From the NCBI GenBank assembly GCA_905116865.2, contig CAJHNH020002513.1, positions 481,001-545,000 of the forward strand: DNA of 64,000 nt. Reading direction: 5' to 3'. This DNA comes from Candidula unifasciata (Eukaryota; Mollusca; Gastropoda; Stylommatophora; Geomitridae). Under the pieces are notes generated by a model, which did no database searches, was not told where the DNA came from, and saw only the letters and a list, made by a program, of their open reading frames with translations. The stretch's first letter is position 1, and every line of letters starts with the position of its first letter. The position numbers and the translations under genes are program-made. Positions 54,930-64,000 of this stretch are shown one piece after another.

Positions 54930-55660
54930 CTCACATTAAAGGGAATAAGACACCAAGTCTTCTGATAGCTATATCTCCGGGCATCATGTAACCAGTCTGT
55001 CCATGTAGGTTCCAGGGGGAATGAACCCTCTGCTTTTCTTACATGCATGATATAGGAGGCGACCAAGCAGGGTGTTTCCCCCTGAACTCTGAGTGCATCT
55101 GTCTGGGAGGCGAGGAACCAACTGTCTGGATACAAGTAAACCACATCTATAAAGCGGATGTGTATGCAAAGCTCAAGTTCTAGGACAAAAACAAAGACCA
55201 GCAGTGATGAACAACAAGAACAATCCGCTAAAGTTTACAGACGCTGAAGGCTGAGAAGAAGACAGAGATGTGAACTTTCTAAGTGCTTGTTCGTCGTCAG
55301 GGTTTCTGTTAGTTAGTTAGTCGACAGATTATCCTAATTGCACGTCGAACCACTTGGTCTATAAGTGTTCTGATTTCCTCCTCGGTTAATGCCGCAGCGT
55401 GTAGCCCCTGATGACACCAGTTCTGTGGTGGTTTATTGTTCTTCTTTGGCTACCCGCGTAGTGTTCTTGTTTGGCGACATCCCGTTTAACTTGCTGTTCT
55501 TGCATTCCGACCATGGTTGCAGGATTCACAGTTCTCAATTGATTCAACTGGTTATGTGCTATGTAGCAGGGATGAGTATACAAAACATCTGATAATTGTT
55601 ATTTCTAAAGTGTTTCCTATGTCTGTAGTTGTTAATATAATTCATACGCTGGACAATTCT
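54930..55660. other. Unassigned spacer upstream of an exon
   Basis: No supported element. 55640-55667 is the likely branch/pyrimidine region of the following exon. Confidence 0.4.
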
Positions 55661-55667
55661 CACACAG

Positions 55668-55857
55668 GCTATTTTATGCCGACCTGAGTCGTGCTAGGAG
55701 GCTGTCTACAAAGACAACATTTATCAGGAAGCGACAAGAAACTCGACTGGCAGACAAGAGCCAAGAGTTTGATCTTTATGAAGAGAAGGATGGCGCTCTG
55801 TTGGAGGCGGTGAAAAAATACATGGATGGAGTCAGGAAACAGTCACATCTGCTAGCA
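55668..55857 (+). CDS. Internal exon, unidentified basic protein
   Basis: Acceptor 'ggacaattctcacacag' ends at 55667 and a strong donor GTGAGT starts at 55858. The exon holds 1 nt plus 63 codons with no stop, ending at phase 0: 'LFYADLSRARRLSTKTTFIR', 'KRQETRLADKSQEFDLYEEK', 'LLEAVKKYMDGVRKQSHLLA'. It is rich in Arg, Lys and Glu and probably helical or coiled. It joins in phase to the 59655 exon. It needs a phase-2 partner upstream, which the 51146 donor does not give directly, so it either uses a short exon (51223-51245 would fit) or belongs to another gene. A LINE piece begins within about 40 bp after the donor. Confidence 0.7.
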
Positions 55858-55894
55858 GTGAGTATATATATTCTACTCCCGGTTGAGCCTACAA

Positions 55895-56990
55895 GGCTTG
55901 ATCATATTAATGCTATGTCAGTTCTACAAGCAATTGTTAACCCAACAGACACTCAGTTTGTAGACTTGTCTACAAACGCTCCAGAATCTTCCTTCACAAC
56001 TCTTCCTCCAAACTAAGCCGTTAAAGCCCACGAGCTTCTAACGTGGCGGATTACAAAACCATCTGTGTAAAGGACAGCATCACCCTCTAGAGCGTTCTCG
56101 AAAATCAAGGCTTGAATTTCTGCTCCCACCGCTGCCGGACTCTGCATTTTCTGTCTAGTTGGATGCAACAACAAAACATGTACAGCACTCTAAAGGTACT
56201 TGCACCAACTCCTCGCCGGGTTCTATGTCCTCAGGTGAGCGTACCTGTAGAATAGTGTCCTCTGATTGACCCATCCTCGATTTGCCTCTTTTTAACCTGC
56301 TGCCTTTTATCTTTTTTGATACAACCAAATAGGGACTTAACCCACCAAGAGACGAAAACACTGATACAATCTAGAAAGGTGGCTAGATATACACACCAGA
56401 TTCTCTCCCTGTAATATTTCACAAATCATTTATTCTTCTCAGGTGTCCACTCATGCGTCCTCTCTCAGTCAGGGCCGAACTTCAACTGTCTTACTCCTGT
56501 CTCTCGGCTCACGTCTTCCGTTCGTATCTCATGCTTTTCTTGTGTCCCTCACTTCGTTCACCATGAGACACACGAGACCCACTTATCCCGTTTTTCTCTT
56601 CTCTCACTGGTCCTCCGACCTTTCCTCCCCATCGGGAACTCTCTGGGATTTCCCCGGGAATTCACAACATTACACTCCCCAAAACTCGTTTCATCGCATC
56701 TATAGAGATGGGCAGTGTATTATATTCAGACTAAGGACTGGGCACAACAGACTTCGTCAACATATGTTCACATTTTTCGGTGTAGAAAACGTGTCCTTAC
56801 AGCGTGGTATCTGAAAATGCTAAGCATGAGCACCTACACTTTCAACTGTATGCTGACAGCAGAGACGCAATGTAGCCTGTTCGGACCACAATGAAGACGA
56901 AGCTTTATGGTACACGAGAGGTTATGGACTGCACGATAGCTTTTTTCTGACAGAAGGATTGGAGAAAAAGAAGATATGAAAAGCTGGAGG
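55895..56990 (+). mobile_element. Shredded RNase H LINE, plus-strand copy with inserts
   Basis: Relative of the intact frame at 38.4-39.2 kb. 'AMSVLQAIVNPTDTQFVDLS' at about 55910-55970. After an insert (56010-56320), 'ERWLDIHTRF'-like sequence at 56325-56405. After a second insert (about 56440-56680), 'FHRIYRDGQCIIFRLRTGHN' and 'RLRQHMFTFFGVEN' (56690-56800), then the decayed C-terminus up to 'YGLHDS' and 'KKKI' near 56980. It is intronic to the plus-strand exons. Confidence 0.83.
56010..56320 (-). mobile_element. Minus-strand LINE RNase H start inserted in the plus copy
   Basis: Minus strand: 'SEDTILQVRSPEDIEPGEEL', then 'QSPAAVGAEIQALIFENALE' and 'DAVLYTDGFVIRHVRSSWAL', the beginning of an RNase H domain of the type seen at 2.0-2.4 kb. 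Orientation and family differ from the surrounding plus-strand LINE. Confidence 0.7.
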
Positions 56991-56999
56991 CGATGATTT

Positions 57000-58330
57000 T
57001 GATTACACGAGCAAAGTAAAAGTAAGTCTGTAGTGCTGTGGATAAGGGGATAGACACCCAGTGCCTAACCTCTGGCGCCATCATCCTCTATGCTGGTTTT
57101 ACGAAACCTCGGGGAACACTGACACACGTTGACGTCGTGCTCTCTAAATGGCATGTGTCAGTATAAGCAAAGATGGCAAGTCATCTTGGAGCTGGTGGTC
57201 CCCAGAGACGTTGTTGAGAGAGCACCTGACACTCCTCAGCCCATCTCCAGTACATGGGTGACAAACTGTATAGAGATCTAAGTTTATAATAAGCAAAGTT
57301 TACAAAAAGGAAGTTTACAAAAAGTGAAGTTTACGACGCCAGACTCTTACTGAACGACAACGGGTCAGATGCCTTTTAATCAGTCCTACTAAGTGGCAAC
57401 AAAATGTACAGATTGGCTCTAGTCATCACAGAGATAATATGGAGGTATCCTTCGAAGCCGTAGTTACAATAGCCAGTTAGGCGAGGGAACAGCATACTGC
57501 ACATATCTGCAAAATAGATAACCACACAAAACCCACGTACTGGAACACACTTAAAGCCCAGAAATGGACGAGTAACCAGAACTTTATGCTGGAGTTTACA
57601 GCAACGTAACAAAGCAAGTCCTGGATTTTAAAAGGCATCTCTCCTAGTATGGCGCAGAGTGAGCACTTGAACTATATTTGTCACAGTCAGAATGAGTAGT
57701 ACATCGAACATATGACGATTGATTCATATGTATATAGATCAGTCGGCAGGCATTAGTTAAGTAGGTCACAAGGGCTGCATTTACTTCCACGAAAATTTCC
57801 CAGCCTTCCGGGTATGGTTGGATGGCACACACATGGTCCCTTTAACACAAAAGGCCTCTTGAGCTCTTTACTTATTATTACAAATGTGGTTAGGTTCTGA
57901 ACAAATAATTTTCACAGAACACTCCTGTAATAGAAAATTATGTGATCCTTGAAGTTGGAGGGACATTTTGTTTTTTTACATGGACGTACCCTTTCCTAAT
58001 GTACACTAGTAATGTACATAAATGCGTATTACAGTAAACAGGATAACGTTGTAAGGAGCAGAAACATGGAGAACACCTAAAACAATAACTAATAGACTTC
58101 ATGCATTCATTATCTGTGCCTGCGCAAAAAAGCGGGAATGATAAGGTATGATACAATCCCCAGTGTTGAGCTTTGGGAGAGAACTAAACAAGTCCCAGTG
58201 GACCAACAGGTGAAAAGAGGACGCTGGCATTGATAGGACACACTTTGAGAAAACCTGAGAACAGCTTAACTATAATGTCTTTGCCCTGGAACCTACATAG
58301 ACATAACAATAAAATAATTTCACGACGGCA
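57000..58330. other. Unassigned spacer
   Basis: No supported exon. 57290-57335 has a small repeat 'aagtttacaaaaag'. The other frames are short and unconvincing. Confidence 0.4.
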
Positions 58331-58331
58331 C

Positions 58332-58438
58332 CGTACAGTTCACGGGTGCAATTTTAGGGAGATTCCTAGGGATCGTCGTCGGAGCTACGGAGGTCGTGCT
58401 CAGTGCGACGCTCTCGGGGGGCTGACAGCTGTTCAGCA
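58332..58438 (+). repeat. Dispersed repeat, copy 1
   Basis: 'gtgcaattttagggagattcctagggatcgtcgtcggag', 'cagtgcgacgctctcgggggg' and 'agctgttc' recur, diverged, at 59355-59465. Probably a LINE or SINE fragment. Confidence 0.55.
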
Positions 58439-58443
58439 GAGAG

Positions 58444-58498
<55 letters not shown>
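58437..58498. repeat. (GA)n microsatellite
   Basis: About 30 GA units with a C break near the start. Confidence 0.97.
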
Positions 58499-58500
<2 letters not shown>

Positions 58501-58559
58501 CTGAGCCATTTGGGATAAAACATGGAGCAATGGCGTAGATCCCATTTTAAATAAAAAGG

Positions 58560-58735
58560 CAAGAAATAAAATATAGAGAGAAAGGAGCTAGAGAGTAAAG
58601 TTAAAAATATGGGGATGACATGGGGGGTGCGATGCATGCAATAGCCAAGGATAGAACGACTTAACGTGAGTTGATTGAGAGTCTATGCTCCACAGGGGAG
58701 TAGATGACAGAAAAAGAAGAAGAAAAATGGCATTT
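58560..58735 (+). mobile_element. LINE 3' end with (GAA)n tail
   Basis: Same sequence class as the insert at 38.1 kb: 'ggagctagagagtaaagtt', 'gatgacatggggggtgcgatgcatgcaatagccaagga', 'cgtgagttgattgagagtctatgctcc' and a terminal (GAA)n. Confidence 0.7.
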
Positions 58736-58741
58736 TTTACA

Positions 58742-58810
58742 CCTATAGGCGTATTGGGCAAATAGTGCTTCACCTTCATTTTATAAACCAATTGGTATTC
58801 CTACCAAGCT
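58742..58810 (-). mobile_element. SINE family S, 3' part
   Basis: The reverse complement reads 'ggtaggaataccaattggtttataaaatgaaggtgaagcactatttgcccaatacgcctatagg'. The rest of this SINE seems to continue at 59030-59205, split by a LINE/repeat insert. Confidence 0.7.
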
Positions 58811-58824
58811 GTAACCTTTATTCA

Positions 58825-59030
58825 GTCTTTCTGTTTGTCAACTTGCCTACGTGTCAGTGTATCAAAGACACGTTTCTAAGGCTTTTATAAATATGTCTGA
58901 ATGCCTGCAAAATAACGCAGTGAAACTGTTCGACAGAAGTTAAAAGAAGGATGGCTATAGCAATGCAAATGTTAAAGAGCATTAACAGTCTATCAAAGGA
59001 CAAGCGAAATATTTGTCGGCGCCTATGATG
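58825..59030 (+). repeat. Dispersed repeat plus LINE scrap inside a SINE
   Basis: 58831-58925 matches 50827-50930. 58935-59010 ('VKRRMAIAMQML' on the plus strand) matches the LINE at 52.4 kb in reverse. This block separates the two halves of a minus-strand SINE. Confidence 0.65.
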
Positions 59031-59207
59031 TAATCAGCAACTGCCAACATCACGCCGTCTCTTTTACTTCCTAAGACTTTGCCTGGTACTAACTCAAGGC
59101 TGGGTCGACCAGGAGAAAAAGGTCTTTTAGAAAACAAGTTTCAGCTCCACACGGATTCGAACCCGCGACCTTCAGAACAGAAGGCAAGCTACACTACGGC
59201 AGCTCTT
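59030..59207 (-). mobile_element. SINE family S, 5' part with tRNA-like head
   Basis: The reverse complement begins 'gagctgccgtagtgtagcttgcc', includes 'ggtcgcgggttcgaatccgtg' (a perfect B box GGTTCGAATCC) and then 'tcgacccagccttgagttagtaccaggcaaagtcttaggaagtaaaagagacggcgtgat'. This is the best B box of the family in this window. Confidence 0.87.
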
Positions 59208-59354
59208 GCATGCCATTATCCAGCGCTTTTATTCACAAGTATTATACGTGATTTTTTTTTTCGATGTTGAAATTTTAGCAGTTTAATAGTTAACCATTTG
59301 CATCATGCTAACAATGACATTTGTTTCAAGGGACTGTGTCATTGTGTTTTTAAG

Positions 59355-59468
59355 TCAAGTGCAATTTTTAACTGATGTCCCTGGGGATAGTCGCTGGAGA
59401 AGTAGAGTTCAGGTTCGGGCTTTATGCGACACTTTCGGTAGCCTGTTAGCTGTTCTGCGAACACTGAG
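59355..59468 (+). repeat. Dispersed repeat, copy 2
   Basis: Diverged partner of 58332-58438 ('gtgcaatttttaactgatgtccctggggatagtcg.tggag', 'tgcgacactttcggtagcctg.tagctgttc'). Confidence 0.55.
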
Positions 59469-59654
59469 CTATGTGTGAGGGTGCAACAAAGTCGACCTTC
59501 TGGAAACAAAATGTTGATTTTCAGAGTATATTATACAAATGAATATATCTAACAATAACTGAATTATGTGATTCTTGGTAGTCTGAAATAATGTATGTTG
59601 GGATGTGTGAATAAAGAAAACACTTATTTCCTATTTTCATGTTTTTATTCTAAG

Positions 59655-59732
59655 GTATTGAGAGCCAGGTCCATCTTCAGCCGAAAGTCTAATGCTCGAT
59701 TGTCTGAAACTGACACAATGGATCTGACAGAG
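59655..59732 (+). CDS. Internal exon, 26 codons, unidentified protein
   Basis: Acceptor 'cctattttcatgtttttattctaag' ends at 59654 and donor GAG|GTACTG starts at 59733. Exactly 78 nt, phase 0 at both ends, open in the frame that follows from the 55857 donor: 'VLRARSIFSRKSNARLSETD' then 'TMDLTE'. Basic and serine-rich first half, acidic end. A following exon is needed and was not identified before the window end. The good pyrimidine tract and the matching phase argue for a real exon. Function unknown. Confidence 0.62.
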
Positions 59733-59739
59733 GTACTGT

Positions 59740-60640
59740 ATCATATCAGATTCTTAGGTGTATGTACATTGTAATATAAACCAAGCTGTAGATTTGTAGG
59801 GTTCATATACATGACCAGTTTCCTACCTGTTTATAAATTGTTGTAGTTACAAACAATGGATGTGTAGGAGGTTTATAAAATACCAATGCATCCGTATTTA
59901 TCAACAGTAATATTGTAATATGAACCGTAATTATACTTTTAAAAAAAAAAAAAAAACCCGCATAGTTATGCTATGGACCGTTTTATTCTTTTTTAGTTGA
60001 TAGGAAAGCCGGTATACCTAAAAACTACAGATGACCCCTATACAAAAGAACTGTCAAGTTATTGCTTGAACCAGACGGTTTTTGCGTGTGTGCAATTTGA
60101 AAAATTTCGCTCATTAAATTACACATACTTTGAACGTCAAAACTATGGCAAAATTAGAATTACATTTAATAGCTAAGAGTCATTTGATTTTCCTTTTTTT
60201 TTTTTTTTTTTTTATTCATTCTTTATATTAAATTATTTTATTAATTCCCCGTACTGTTATGAGGCCTCAATGTGGAGGCGACATGCCTGTTGGAGGCTAC
60301 TAAGCCAGGCCAATCACGCCCTAATTGGAACTTCCTAGAGGGTCAAGCGGCAGATCTGGGGTTTTCCTATTCGATTATCATCCTTAATGCAACTCTTTGA
60401 GGCTCAAATACTCAACAAGTCTCTTCTGTCTGAAGTTTTACTATGGCTGGAAGTAATTTAGGATGACCTGACAGGGAAACAGCTTTGTCGTAAGAACAGC
60501 CAAAAGACCGCTGTAACTGTGAGTCAAAATATTTCTTGTTCCATATTCGCAGCAGCAGACGTAATTCAGTTTAGCCGTCTCGCCACACATCCGTGATATG
60601 CGAATTGTCTCCCTCTGATGCGGGTAATCTGTTCTTCATG
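59740..60640. other. Unassigned spacer
   Basis: A run at 59940-59957 and T run near 60196-60213. No exon or element recognised. Confidence 0.4.
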
Positions 60641-60647
60641 TGCTAAA

Positions 60648-60700
60648 TGGGGTAGGGTAGGGTGGGGTGGGGTGGGGTGGGGTGGGGTGGGGGGGGGGGA
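60648..60700 (+). repeat. (GGGGT)n G-rich array
   Basis: 'ggggtagggtagggtggggtggggtggggt...' ending in a G run: at least eight G-tracts of 3 or more on the plus strand, a clear G-quadruplex candidate with a telomere-like look. The frame through it is an artefact. Confidence 0.93.
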
Positions 60701-60884
60701 CAAACAGGGGTGACTGGAAAGAAATGAAGCAGGATGGGCTTAGGCGACAGAAAGAATCATCATCAATAAAACTAATCCATATTTCTAGTGTGACATGGTC
60801 GCCTTTACCTTTTCACAATGCACCTGACGACAAAAAGGATGATGTTGATGATGATAGTTTCAATAATGCTTCATTTAATCTCAT

Positions 60885-61990
60885 ATGTTTAGTAATATTC
60901 CTCTGACGACCAGGCACAGTCAAGGAAAAGTACTTATTAACACTAAAGATCAAATGGACAGTTGGGTTGAATATTTTAAAATGATTCTAAATAGACCAGG
61001 CCCAGAGGTTCCCCCAGATATCCAGCCTTTAGAAATGGAACTGGATATCAACTGTGAGATACCATCTTCTCAACGAGGGAAAGGCGGCAGGCTCAGATGG
61101 TATCCCAGTTGAAGCCATTAGGGCCAACATAAACACATCAACAGAATTGTTACATAGATTGTTCAGTAAAGTCTGGGAGACCGAAGAAATACCAGCAGAG
61201 TAGAGAGAATGATATCTTGTGAAACTACCCAAAAAAGGTGATCTACGGGAGTGTGAAAACTATAGAAGAATTATGTTGCTGTCAGTCCCTGGAAAAATAT
61301 TAAGTAGAATTATTTCGGAAAGATTAAAAGATGCTATTGATAAAAAGCTAAGAGATGAACAGGCAGGTTTTCGGTCAAACAGATCCTGTACTGACCAGAT
61401 AGCCACATTATGTATTATAAAAAAGCAAATCATTGAACTGAACTCACCACTCTACATTGGATTTATAGACTATGAAAAAGTATTTGACAGCATTGATAGG
61501 GAATTTCTTTGGAAATTGATGGGGCACTATGGAATCCCACAGAAAATTATTAACTTAGTAAAGGCAACATATAAAGACATGAAATGTCGATTTTTTCACG
61601 AGGGAAAGCTAAAAGATACATTGGAAATAAAAACAGGTGTGCGACAGGGATGTCTTTTGTCGCCTCTCTTATTTTAACTGGCTATAGACTGGATTATGAA
61701 AACAGTAACTGGAAAAAATGGAATTCAGTGGACCCCTACAAAACAGCTTGATGATCTGGACTTCGCTGATGATATTTCTCTTTTGTCCCATTCACGGAAT
61801 CAGATACAAGATAAATTAAATATACTTGATGCTAGATCACAACAACTTGGTCTGAAAATCCATAAAGGAAAGTCAAAGATAATGAGATTAAATCAGGCAA
61901 GTAGTAATGTGGTTTCTCTAAATGACACCCCACTCCAAGACATGGAGTCGTACACATATTTGAGCTGTAATGTAGATAAAGATGAGTCCG
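60885..61990 (+). mobile_element. LINE reverse transcriptase, nearly complete RT domain
   Basis: Plus-strand ORF2 piece. 60885-61112 is the linker before the RT ('DQMDSWVEYFKMILNRPGPE'). After frame breaks, the 152-codon frame 61219-61677 reads 'LPKKGDLRECENYRRIMLLS', 'DEQAGFRSNRSCTDQIATL', motif A 'IGFIDYEKVFDSIDREFLW' (catalytic Asp present) and 'GVRQGCLLSPLLF'. One stop at 61675-61677 is followed by 'LDDLDFADDISLLSHSRNQI' (61746-61805, catalytic Asp pair present) and 'KIHKGKSKIMRLN'. It is cut at about 61990 by a SINE piece. It is one of the better preserved RTs here, but stops prevent function. Confidence 0.92.
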
Positions 61991-62100
61991 ACCTGGGAGT
62001 CAAGTCATTTTTTGAAAAGAGTGGGGCTCCGCCTGGGAGCGAACCCACGACCTTCCTATTCGCACGCGAGCGCCTAGCCGCCATGCCACGGCGACTCCCG
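61985..62100 (-). mobile_element. SINE family S head, 3'-truncated, inside a LINE
   Basis: The reverse complement starts 'gggagtcgccgtggcatggcggctaggcgc' (A-box region), has 'ggtcgtgggttcgctcccagg' (B box) and ends early in the body at 'caaaaaatgacttgactcccaggtcg'. SINEs usually lose their 5' end; this one keeps the head and lacks the 3' half and tail. It interrupts the LINE RT. Confidence 0.85.
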
Positions 62101-62480
62101 TGTTCATTAATACTGAGACATTATTGAGAATGAGGAAGATGGCAAAGTTAAACATGCAAATTCCACGGGATCTTATTATTACTTTGATTTGCTAAAGCGT
62201 ATATATGCGTTATCCTAAAGACATCTGATGTAAAGGTACTGTTTCAATGTAACAGACATCAAGGGAAGGAAGCCTTTACCAAGAAAATCAGGCACCAGAC
62301 CCTCATAACTTTTAACTGGAATTCCGAGTGGCTACTACTATTATGACAGGTAGCTAATTGTTTACTTCTTATTGTCTTTCGAGAAAATTTGTTTTCTTTC
62401 CTATCCAATTTACATGAATAGAAACCCTTGTGGGAGCGTCAGTTCTCCCTTTCCCGAATTTTTTTTTTTTTGGGTGGTCG
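62101..62480. other. Unassigned spacer, possibly LINE remnant
   Basis: Begins with sequence that might continue the interrupted LINE, but no block is recognisable. T run at 62461-62471. Confidence 0.35.
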
Positions 62481-62484
62481 AATC

Positions 62485-62517
62485 GGGGGGGGGGGGGGGG
62501 GGGGGGGAGGCTTAGTG
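62485..62517 (+). repeat. Poly-G tract (33 nt)
   Basis: Thirty-three consecutive G residues, the longest homopolymer of G here. Confidence 0.95.
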
Positions 62518-62611
62518 TTCCGGAGCTCCCAGGTTCATTTGCCTTATGTGTGCAAGGAAAATTGTCAGTGATCGAAGAATAACAACAAAACGTATAGTCG
62601 TAATCAATGTA

Positions 62612-64000
62612 TATGATCAGAGCCACTGTAACGTATGATTAGAGTTGCTTCAACGTATGATGAGAGTCGCTGTAACATATGAGGAGAGTTGCTGTAACAT
62701 ATGATGAGAGTAGCTGTAAGATATGATGAGAGTAGCTGTAACGTATGAGGAGAGTAGCTGTAACATATGATGAGAGTAGCTGTAACATATGATGAGAGTA
62801 GCTGTAACATATGATGAGAGTCGCTGTATTGTATGAGGAGAGTTGCTGTAACATATGATGAGAGTAGCTGTAACGTATGATGAGAGTCACTGTAACGTAT
62901 AATGAGAGCTTCTGTAATGTATGATGAGAGTTTCTGTAACGTATGATGAGAGTCACTGTAACGTGTGATGAGAGTCACTGTAATGTATGATGAGAGTCAC
63001 TGTAATGTATGATGAGAGTTGCTGTAATGTATGATGAGAGTTGCTGTAATGTATGATGAGAGTTGCTGTAATGTATGATGAGAGTTGCTGTAATGTATGA
63101 TGAGAGTTGCTGTAATGTATGATGAGAGTTGCTGTAATGTATGATGAGAGTTGCTGTAATGTATGATGAGAGTTACTGTAATGTATGATGAGAGTTGCTG
63201 TAACGTATGATGAGAGTCGCTGTAACATATGATGAGAGTTTCTGTAATGTATGATGAGAGTTTCTTTAACGTATGATGAGAGTCACTGTAATTTGTGATG
63301 AGAGTTTTTGTCACGTATGATGAGAGTTGCTGTAATGTATGATGAGAGTTTCTGTAATGTATGATGAGAGTTGCTGTAACATATGATGAGAGTTTCTGTA
63401 ATGTATGATGAGAGTTTCTGTAATGTATGATGAGAGTTTCTGTAACGTATGATGAGAGTTTCTGTAATGTATGATGAGAGTTTATGTAATGTATGATGAG
63501 AGTTTCTGTATTGTATGATGAGAGTTTTTGTAACGTATGATGAGAGTCACTGTAATGTGTGATGAGAGTCGCTGTAATATATGATGAGAGTTGCTGTAAC
63601 ATATGATGAGAGTTTCTGTAATGTATGATGAGAGTTTATGTAATGTATGATGAGAGTTGCTGTAACATATGATGAGAGTTTCTGTAATGTATGATGAGAG
63701 TTTATGTAATGTATGATGAGAGTTTCTGTATTGTATGATGAGAGTTTTTGTAACGTATGATGAGAGTCACTGTAATGTGTGATGAGAGTTTCTGTAACGT
63801 ATGAAGAGAGTTGCTGTAATGTATGATAAGAGTTTCTGTAATGTATGATAAGAGTTTCTGTAATGTATGATGAGAGTTGCTGTAAAATATGATGAGAGTT
63901 TCTGTAATGTATGATGAGAGTTTCTGTAATGTATGCTGCGAATTTCTGTAACGTATGATGAGAGTTTCTGTAATGTATGATGAGAGTCGCTGTAATGTAT
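62612..64000 (+). repeat. 22-bp satellite, about 63 copies, runs off the window
   Basis: Units of the type gtatgatgagagttgctgtaat. Variation is concentrated in a few positions (tgctg/ttctg/cactg/cgctg; aatg/aacg/aaca). A very homogeneous stretch of about eight identical units lies at 63010-63180. Farther right, a higher-order block repeats with a 220-bp shift (63481 onward and 63701 onward), and a 66-bp shift is also seen near 63600-63720. Since 22 is not a multiple of 3, minus-strand frames stay open with a 22-residue period built from all three readings. That is a property of the repeat and not evidence of a gene. The true right end is outside the window. Confidence 0.96.

Noticed and set aside
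56443..56814. 123-codon plus-strand frame as a gene
   Set aside because: Its end is the LINE block 'DGQCIIFRLRTGHN'. The first half is an unassigned insert, and the frame is open by chance.
59100..59200. True tRNA genes at SINE heads (also 54680, 41150, 62010)
   Set aside because: B boxes are good, but acceptor stems do not close and each is followed by the same SINE body, so they are SINE promoters.
62604..63602. Minus-strand frames of 91-201 codons with HHTLQQLSSYIT-type repeats
   Set aside because: A 22-bp unit lacking stops keeps frames open automatically. There is no start context, splice signal or unique sequence.

Overview
The window looks like animal nuclear DNA, AT-rich and mostly non-coding. 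It has spliced exons with GT/AG borders, many dinucleotide arrays, tRNA-derived SINEs and a crowded, decayed set of transposons. The mix (RTE/CR1-like and RNase H-bearing LINEs, an animal-type Helitron, hAT and Tigger DNA transposons, a secretin-type GPCR exon) fits a lophotrochozoan, most likely a mollusc. That placement is inference. No bacterial gene, operon, ribosome binding site or CRISPR array is present, and I could not support any promoter or terminator.

Host genes are sparse. (1) On the minus strand, 10652-10771 is one exon of a class B (secretin-type) GPCR hormone-binding domain. (2) On the plus strand, a set of well-bordered exons runs from 44.9 to 59.7 kb (44876-45137, 50945-51146, 55668-55857, 59655-59732, and perhaps a short one at 51223). 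They seem to form one or two genes I do not recognise. Their introns are packed with transposons, some starting within 40-150 bp of an exon.

Layout. 0-7 kb: LINE scraps, a 48-bp tandem repeat and microsatellites. 7.1-9.1 kb: a decayed BED-finger hAT transposase next to a fold-back palindrome. 10.6 kb: the GPCR exon. 12.4-14.1 kb: a decayed LINE reverse transcriptase. 14.4-15.7 kb: a second hAT element with terminal repeats, a target duplication and a SINE inside it. 15.9-18.1 kb: a second SINE-like family, then long TA arrays enclosing a perfect 75-bp inverted repeat. 19.2-21.1 kb: LINE endonuclease and RT remnants. 21.6-25.5 kb: a Helitron with both ends. 25.8-31.4 kb: a SINE cluster. 33.6-39.7 kb: LINEs, some nested, one keeping an intact RNase H reading frame. 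42.5 kb: a 41-bp minisatellite. 44.9-59.7 kb: the plus-strand exons with a Tigger element and many LINE and SINE pieces between them. 60.9-62.1 kb: a LINE RT broken by a SINE piece. 62.6-64.0 kb: a 22-bp satellite running off the window end.

Nothing here works as a multi-gene system. The interest lies in the transposon structures (Helitron with its nuclease deleted and a second end-like motif, nested insertions, palindromes), the unidentified multi-exon gene, and the satellite with a higher-order period.
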